NCBI GenBank assembly: GCA_013138975.1
Contig: WTBR01000081.1
Location: forward strand, 1-64,000
Source: Bacteroidales bacterium
Lineage (GTDB): Bacteria > Bacteroidota > Bacteroidia > Bacteroidales > UBA12077
Reading direction: 5' to 3'
DNA length: 64,000 bases
Every line of letters starts with the position of its first letter. Within the stretch, counting starts at the first letter, position 1. The translations under genes and the position numbers were made by a program. Positions 57,822-64,000 of the stretch are shown piece by piece. The notes under the pieces were generated by a model. The model searched no databases and was not told the DNA's origin. It saw nothing but the letters and a program-made list of their open reading frames with translations.

Positions 57822-59059
57822 AAAACATACCTGAAATACGGTTCCCTGAGTTTACGGCTGAGTTGGAACGTAAAAGGTTAGGTGAAATAATTTACAAAAC
57901 AGATAAAAAAAATAAAGAAAATTTAGATTTACCTGTTTACTCAATTAATAATACAGAAGGTTTTTTACCCCAAGCGGAACAATTCGAAGGTAGAAATAGC
58001 AATGACAGAGGATTTGATATTAGTTTATATAAAATCATTAATAAAAACACTTTTGCTTATAATCCTGCCCGAATAAATGTAGGCTCAATTGGATATAGCT
58101 ATGATTTGGATAATATTTTAGTTAGTTCATTATATGTCTGTTTTAAGACAAAAGAAACAATAGATGATACCTTTTTATTACATTTTTTAAAAACTTTTAG
58201 TTTTAAAACTTCAATATTGAGATATGAAGAAGGAGGTGTTAGGAAATATTTGTTTTTTGATAATATATCAAAGATTCCCATATTTCTTCCATCTATTGAA
58301 GAACAAAAACGAATAGCTTCCTTTCTTTCAGTTTGCGACAAACGCTTAGCTCAACTCAAAGAAAAGAAAGCCCTTTTAGAAGAATATAAAAAGGGAATGA
58401 TGCAAAGAATATTTTCTCAGGAGTTAAGGTTTAAGGATGAAAATGGGAATCAGTTCTCAAATTGGACTAAAATGAAATTAGTTAGAGGAATTGATTTTTT
58501 GGCAGGATATGCATTCGATAGTAGTTTTATGCGTAATGATTTATCCAACTATCAAATTATTAAAATGTCCAATGTTTATAAAAACGAATTGCGTTTAGAT
58601 AGGAGTCCTTCTTTTTGGGAACAATTAGAACCACAACTTGAAAAGTTTATTTTGAAAAAAGGTGATACAGTGCTTACATTGACTGGTACTGTTCGAAAAA
58701 GAGATTATGGATATTCAGTTGTAATTGACAAGTCTGATAGGTATATTTTAAATCAAAGACTTGTTCGGTTAAGGGCTATTGACAATATTTCGCAAGCAAC
58801 TTTCTTAAAATATTTAGTGGCAAGTGATAGTTTTTTACACCATTTCTTTAGAATTGCAAAAGGTGGAACAGGTAATCAAGCTAATGTAAGTATTGAAGAA
58901 TTGAAAGAAATTAGGATAAATTTTCCTGAAATGAAAGAACAAACTAAAATTGCCAATTTTCTTTCAGGCATCGACCATAAAATAAATATCTGCCAAAGTA
59001 AAATTGAGCAAACCCAACAATATAAAAAGAGTCTATTGCAAAAAATGTTTTGCGTATAA
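57809..59059 (+). CDS. hsdS: Type I restriction-modification specificity (S) subunit
   Basis: Two TRD halves with conserved repeats IEEQKRIASFLSVCDKRLAQLKEKKALLEEYKKGMMQRIFSQ / MKEQTKIANFLSGIDHKINICQSKIEQTQQYKKSLLQKMF. Confidence 0.94.
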   Translation: MGNIKNIPEIRFPEFTAELERKRLGEIIYKTDKKNKENLDLPVYSINNTEGFLPQAEQFEGRNSNDRGFDISLYKIINKNTFAYNPARINVGSIGYSYDLDNILVSSLYVCFKTKETIDDTFLLHFLKTFSFKTSILRYEEGGVRKYLFFDNISKIPIFLPSIEEQKRIASFLSVCDKRLAQLKEKKALLEEYKKGMMQRIFSQELRFKDENGNQFSNWTKMKLVRGIDFLAGYAFDSSFMRNDLSNYQIIKMSNVYKNELRLDRSPSFWEQLEPQLEKFILKKGDTVLTLTGTVRKRDYGYSVVIDKSDRYILNQRLVRLRAIDNISQATFLKYLVASDSFLHHFFRIAKGGTGNQANVSIEELKEIRINFPEMKEQTKIANFLSGIDHKINICQSKIEQTQQYKKSLLQKMFCV

Positions 59060-59070
59060 ACCAAATAGCT

Positions 59071-59745
59071 ATGAGAAAAACATTTAACATATACTGCGAC
59101 GAAAGCTGCCACATTGAGCATGACCACAAAGCCTATATGCTTGTAGGCAGTGTTAGTTCGGCTTATAATCAGGTAAAACGGCACACCGAGCGCATAAAAA
59201 ACATCAAGCAAAAGCACAATTTTTTTGGTGAAATTAAATGGAGCAATGTTGCCAGTTCGCAATACCTGTTTTACAAAGAATTGCTCGAATATTTTTTCGA
59301 TACCGATTTGCGCTTTAGGGCAGTTATTGTAAACAAGGCTAAAATTAACAACGATGCTTTTGGGCAAGATTACGATACTTTTTACTACAAAATGTATTAT
59401 TACTTGCTCAATCACAATAAAAACAGCATGTACAATTACAACGTGTATCTCGACATTAAAGATACCCTGAGTGCTTACAAAGTAAACAAGCTAAAAGATA
59501 TATTAAATACACAGTTCGAGGTATTTCGCAATGTTCAAAACATTCGTTCACATGAAAGTATTATTCTACAAATAGCCGATTTAATTACAGGTGCTTTAGC
59601 TTATAACTTAAACAACCATGACAAAAAGGTTAAAGCTAAAACCGATTTAATAAATCTGATTGAAAAACATGCATCAAAAGGCTTAAAAGAGAATTCTGAT
59701 TATGCCGACCACAAGTTGAACCTGTTTTTTATTGAATTGAAATAA
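59071..59745 (+). CDS. DUF3800-family protein (RNase H-like fold)
   Basis: MRKTFNIYCDESCHI...; C-terminal HESIILQIADLITGALAYNLN. Confidence 0.85.
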   Translation: MRKTFNIYCDESCHIEHDHKAYMLVGSVSSAYNQVKRHTERIKNIKQKHNFFGEIKWSNVASSQYLFYKELLEYFFDTDLRFRAVIVNKAKINNDAFGQDYDTFYYKMYYYLLNHNKNSMYNYNVYLDIKDTLSAYKVNKLKDILNTQFEVFRNVQNIRSHESIILQIADLITGALAYNLNNHDKKVKAKTDLINLIEKHASKGLKENSDYADHKLNLFFIELK

Positions 59746-59746
59746 T

Positions 59747-60253
59747 ATGACTTTAAATCAGATAAAAAGATACAATCAGCTAATGGAGCTTGCAGCCTTA
59801 AACCCTGCACAGCGAACCAAGTCTTTACAAGGTGTATTCGACAGAGATATTACCAACAATCCATCGTTTAAATTTAAGTGCAAACAAATTTCTCCAACGC
59901 CAAAAGATGGCGAGATAAAAATGAGTACGCTATTTACGCATCTAACAACAGTAATTACCAACAAAACTACTCGTAAACGTGAATTTGATAATGATAGAGC
60001 TATTCGTTTACATTGGGTTAAATACCATATCGATGAAAATAAGAAAACCAACATGCTTGTTTTTTCGGTTAAAGAACCCGATGGTAACCGTACCTATATT
60101 TACGATAAAGATGAAAATTATGTGATTGTTTTAGAACCTTTAAGAAAGAAGAATGAGTACTATTTACTTACCGCATACTATGTTAAAGGTAAAGATGCTA
60201 AGCGAAATAAGTTTGATAAAAAGTATATAAGACGATTAAGTGAAGTGTTATAA
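59747..60253 (+). CDS. Hypothetical protein, possible BECR-fold (phage-barnase-like) nuclease
   Basis: RLHWVKYHI...VIVLEPLRKKNEYYLLTAYYVKGK pattern; starts 2 bp after the DUF3800 gene. Confidence 0.45.
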   Translation: MTLNQIKRYNQLMELAALNPAQRTKSLQGVFDRDITNNPSFKFKCKQISPTPKDGEIKMSTLFTHLTTVITNKTTRKREFDNDRAIRLHWVKYHIDENKKTNMLVFSVKEPDGNRTYIYDKDENYVIVLEPLRKKNEYYLLTAYYVKGKDAKRNKFDKKYIRRLSEVL

Positions 60254-60258
60254 AAAGC

Positions 60259-60291
60259 AAAAAACGCAGAACTTCGAGGCTTGCGTTTTTC
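60259..60291 (+). terminator. Possible terminator between the DUF3800 pair and hsdR
   Basis: aaaaaacgcagaacttcgaggcttgcgtttttcg. Confidence 0.5.
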
Positions 60292-60427
60292 GATTTCTTT
60301 CCTCCGAACGGCAGGATGAACTCGGTACAAATGTATGATATTAAGAATACAAATGCAATACAAACACAATACAAATATCAGAATCTCAATTTATTGAATT
60401 CGATATAACAACATAAAAACGATGTAA

Positions 60428-63313
60428 ATGAGCCTACAGCCCGAACAAGTTTTAGAAAACCAACTCGTTGGACAACTTCAAAAGTTGGGATACAGTTTTG
60501 CAAAGATAACAGACGAAATATCCTTAATAGCCAATCTAAAAAGCCAATTAGAAAAGCACAACAATATACAATTCAGTAAAAAGGAATTCGACAAAGTGTT
60601 GAATATCCTTAGCAAAGGTTCTGTTTTCGAAAAAGCTAAAACACTCAGGGAAAAGCAACACATTGTTCGCGATAATGGTGATAACCTCTATTTCGAATTT
60701 ATAAATACCGAACATTGGTGTCAGAACCAATTTCAGGTAACACAGCAAGTTACCATCGAGGGCAAATATAAAAACCGCTACGATGTTACTTTGCTTATCA
60801 ATGGTTTGCCTTTGGTTCAAATTGAACTAAAACGCAAGGGGCTCGAACTAAAAGAAGCCTTTAATCAAACCAACCGCTATCAACGTCATTCATATGGAGC
60901 AAACACTGGTTTGTTTCAATACATTCAAATATTTGTTATCAGCAATGGTGTAAACACAAAGTATTATGCAAACAACCGCAACCAATCGTTCAAACAAACC
61001 TTTTTTTGGACAGGTAAAGAAAATAACCGCCTAACCAATATCCTAAATGGCTTTACCAGTGAGTTTTTAGAGCCTTGCCACATATCAAAAATGATATGCA
61101 AATACATTGTACTCAACGAAACCAATAAAATACTAATGGTGTTGCGTCCCTATCAATATTTTGCAGTGGAAGCATTAATCGACAGGGTAATGCACAGCCA
61201 CAAAAATGGTTATATATGGCACACTACAGGTTCGGGCAAAACATTAACCTCATTTAAAGCTGCTCAAATATTAACCAAATTACCCAAGGTTAAAAAGGTG
61301 GTTTTTGTGGTCGACCGTAAAGACCTCGATTATCAAACCAACAAAGAATTTAATAGCTTTAGTAAAGGCTGTATCGATGGTACCGACAACACCAAACAAC
61401 TGGTTACACAGTTTTCCGACGATACAAAACTGATTGTCACCACCATTCAGAAGTTAAATACAGCTATAAGTAAAAAGCGCTACTTAGCAAAAATGGAAGA
61501 ATTGCAAGATGAGCGCATTGTTTTTATTTTCGATGAGTGCCACCGCTCTCAGTTTGGCGATACACATAAGCGTATAAATACTTTTTTCAACAATCCACAA
61601 ATGTTTGGCTTTACAGGTACGCCTATTTTTGCCGAGAATGCCTCAAAAAACGATTTGGGTAAACGTACAACAAAAGATTTATTCACAAAGAGTTTACACA
61701 AATATGTAATTACCGATGCCATTAAAGATGGAAATGTTCTTAAATTCTTGGTAGAGTATATAGGCAAATACAAACAAAAAGAAGATAGCGAAACCAATAT
61801 TGATATAGAGGTGGAGGATATTGATACCAAAGAATTAATGGAATCGCCCGTACGTCTCGAAAAAATAGCTGATTACATTCTGGCAAATCACAATCGTAAA
61901 ACACACAATAAAGACTATTCAGCAATGTTTTGTGTAAGCAATATAGAAACGCTTATTAAGTATTACGATATATTTCAGAAAAAGAAAGAAGAAGGCTTAC
62001 ACGATTTAAGAATAGCAACTATTTTTTCATATGCAGCCAACGAAGACGATGCCGATGCTGACGGTTCTATTCCCGATGAAATGGCAATGGCTGCAGAACC
62101 TACGGTAGCCTATGGCATTTCTGCTCATAGTCGCGAAAAACTTGACGAATACATTTGTCATTACAATAAAACGTTTGGTTCGAATTTCTCAACCAAAGAC
62201 AGTCAAACTTTTTACAATTACTACAACGATATATCTCAAAAGCTGAAAGACAGAGAGAAGAAACCCAAAAAACTAAAAAACAGAATTGATATTTTATTGG
62301 TTGTAAATATGTTTTTAACAGGTTTCGATGTAAAAAAGGTTAACACACTATACGTAGATAAAAACCTAAAATACCACGGATTAATACAAGCTTATTCACG
62401 TACCAATCGAATTATAAACGAGCAAAAATCACAAGGTAACATTGTGGTGTTCCGCAATCTGAAAAAAGCGACCGATACGGCTATTACACTTTTTAGCAAG
62501 AAGGAAGCTATTGAAGAAATCATAATGCAACCTTACAAGGAGTATGTTATTAAATTCAACAATGCTTTTATAGATTTATTAAAGATTGCTCCAACAGTAG
62601 ATAGCGTAAACGATTTAGCAAACGAAGCCGATGAATTAAAATTCATACAGGCATTTAGAGCATTACTGCGTATTAAAAATGTTCTGACTACTTTTTCAGA
62701 GTTTAAATGGGATGACCTGTCTATGACTGAGCAGCTATTTAATAATTACCGTAGCAAATACCTCGATTTATGGCAAAAGGTAAAATTCGATCATCAAAAA
62801 GAAAAGGTTTCCATTCTTAACGATGTCGATTTTGAATTAGAATTAATCCATCGCGATGAAATTAATGTCAACTACATATTAAAGTTATTGACAGCATTGA
62901 AAGATGCTTCCAAAGCAGAACACGAAAAGAAGAAACAAGAAATACTCGATATTCTTTCAGGCGAAGCTCAACTACGCAGTAAACGTGAACTAATTGAAAA
63001 GTTTATTCTTGAAAACCTACCAATAATTGATGATTCTGACAATGTTCCTGAAGAATTTGAAAAGTTCTGGAACGAAGAACAACAGAAAGCATTTCAAGTT
63101 TTAGTAAAAGAAGAGAATCTTTCGTTTAAAAAAGCTGAAAAGCTAATTCAAGATTACCTGTATGCAGAGCGTGAACCGCTAAGAGATGAGGTGCTTGAAC
63201 TGATTATTGGCGATCAGCCCTCAGTATTAATGCGCAAAAAAGTTGGTGACAGAATCCTTAAAAGAATAGTAAACTTTATCGAAACATTTATTAACGGTAT
63301 AACAGGAAACTAA
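60428..63313 (+). CDS. hsdR: Type I restriction-modification endonuclease (R) subunit
   Basis: N-terminal nuclease motif QIELKRKG; WHTTGSGKTLTSFKAA; FDECHRSQFG; FGFTGTPIF. Confidence 0.96.
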   Translation: MSLQPEQVLENQLVGQLQKLGYSFAKITDEISLIANLKSQLEKHNNIQFSKKEFDKVLNILSKGSVFEKAKTLREKQHIVRDNGDNLYFEFINTEHWCQNQFQVTQQVTIEGKYKNRYDVTLLINGLPLVQIELKRKGLELKEAFNQTNRYQRHSYGANTGLFQYIQIFVISNGVNTKYYANNRNQSFKQTFFWTGKENNRLTNILNGFTSEFLEPCHISKMICKYIVLNETNKILMVLRPYQYFAVEALIDRVMHSHKNGYIWHTTGSGKTLTSFKAAQILTKLPKVKKVVFVVDRKDLDYQTNKEFNSFSKGCIDGTDNTKQLVTQFSDDTKLIVTTIQKLNTAISKKRYLAKMEELQDERIVFIFDECHRSQFGDTHKRINTFFNNPQMFGFTGTPIFAENASKNDLGKRTTKDLFTKSLHKYVITDAIKDGNVLKFLVEYIGKYKQKEDSETNIDIEVEDIDTKELMESPVRLEKIADYILANHNRKTHNKDYSAMFCVSNIETLIKYYDIFQKKKEEGLHDLRIATIFSYAANEDDADADGSIPDEMAMAAEPTVAYGISAHSREKLDEYICHYNKTFGSNFSTKDSQTFYNYYNDISQKLKDREKKPKKLKNRIDILLVVNMFLTGFDVKKVNTLYVDKNLKYHGLIQAYSRTNRIINEQKSQGNIVVFRNLKKATDTAITLFSKKEAIEEIIMQPYKEYVIKFNNAFIDLLKIAPTVDSVNDLANEADELKFIQAFRALLRIKNVLTTFSEFKWDDLSMTEQLFNNYRSKYLDLWQKVKFDHQKEKVSILNDVDFELELIHRDEINVNYILKLLTALKDASKAEHEKKKQEILDILSGEAQLRSKRELIEKFILENLPIIDDSDNVPEEFEKFWNEEQQKAFQVLVKEENLSFKKAEKLIQDYLYAEREPLRDEVLELIIGDQPSVLMRKKVGDRILKRIVNFIETFINGITGN

Positions 63314-63315
63314 CT

Positions 63316-63870
63316 ATGATAAATTTTATATTTAGATTATTCTTAACCTTTAATTCAACATCTCTAATTATAGTAGTGTTTATGGTAAAAGAACAATATA
63401 TTATTCTTAGTTTGTATGATAGATTCCCCAATATTCCTGATTTCATTTCTTATCTAATATATTTTTCAGTGCCTGTTATATTTACATTTTTAAGTTTACT
63501 GATGTCTAAATGGCTTGATAGTGATAGTGTTGAACCAATTGGTAAGGAATCGGCAGTTCTTGAAATTGAACAAGCTAACAATGCTTTTTTACCGAGTTAT
63601 TTGGGATATTTCTTTGTAGCCTTGAGTGTACCATATTTTGAAACTTTAATATTTGTTTTTGCAATTTTATTTGTATTTACATTTCTTTCACAAACATTAT
63701 ATTTCAACCCATTATTTCTTTTATATAGATATCATTTCTATTACCTAACTACATCTAATAAGACAAAAATATTTTTAATTTCTAAGAAGAAGCTAAAGAA
63801 TCCAAATAATATAAAATTACCATTATTAAAACGAATAAATAATTTCACATTTATTGATAAAGAAAATTAA
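63316..63870 (+). CDS. Hypothetical membrane protein
   Basis: Several hydrophobic segments; starts 2 bp after hsdR. Confidence 0.6.
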   Translation: MINFIFRLFLTFNSTSLIIVVFMVKEQYIILSLYDRFPNIPDFISYLIYFSVPVIFTFLSLLMSKWLDSDSVEPIGKESAVLEIEQANNAFLPSYLGYFFVALSVPYFETLIFVFAILFVFTFLSQTLYFNPLFLLYRYHFYYLTTSNKTKIFLISKKKLKNPNNIKLPLLKRINNFTFIDKEN

Positions 63871-63875
63871 AAGCT

Positions 63876-64000
63876 ATGGATCATTTAATTGCAAAAACTA
63901 AAGGCAGAAAAGGCGATTTATTTAAAGTCATCTCAAATAAGCAAATATTTGAATTACCTACTGATTTGGATAATCCTAAAGTATATGATTCCAACTACAG
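63876..64000 (+). CDS. Partial hypothetical CDS running off the window
   Basis: ATG at 63876; MDHLIAKTKGRKGDLFKVISNKQIFELPTDLDNPKVYDSNY, open to the end. Confidence 0.6.
   Translation, partial: MDHLIAKTKGRKGDLFKVISNKQIFELPTDLDNPKVYDSNY

Noticed and set aside
58876-59415. 179-aa minus-strand ORF across the hsdS/DUF3800 junction
   Set aside because: Overlaps two supported plus-strand genes; no domain signature.
1-64000. tRNA/rRNA genes and prophage structural genes
   Set aside because: No recognisable tRNA, rRNA, capsid, portal or terminase sequences seen by reading; a tRNAscan/Infernal run would be needed to exclude small RNAs.

Overview
This is a 64-kb AT-rich Bacteroidota-type chromosomal segment: T9SS sorting domains, a DUF5916/CBM9 protein, an OmpA/PD40 protein, MacB/FtsX permeases beside a sigma54-type regulator and kinase, and many intergenic palindromic repeats. 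Housekeeping genes include trpB, queE, cysQ, pepD, rocD and M13/M14 peptidases. The accessory parts are: (i) two paralogous TPR-CHAT (caspase-like) membrane proteins, each divergent from very small double-glycine-leader peptide genes that the ORF track misses (one at 3229-3348, three in tandem at 53558-54016); (ii) a NADAR / PRTase-like / unknown-protein cassette with nearby SPFH-like and FRG proteins (22.9-28.4 kb); (iii) a type I restriction-modification operon with BRO-N, tyrosine-phosphatase-like, DUF3800 and possible nuclease-fold genes between the hsd genes (54.8-63.9 kb). An orphan lanthipeptide-like precursor lies at 9513-9662 (-). The leading candidate for an undescribed system is the duplicated TPR-CHAT + GG-peptide module. 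In one copy the predicted catalytic His of the CHAT domain is replaced by Tyr, and that copy has the expanded peptide array and a convergent neighbour with four tandem anti-sigma-like repeats, a TM segment and TPRs. All family names come from reading the translations; no database search was run.
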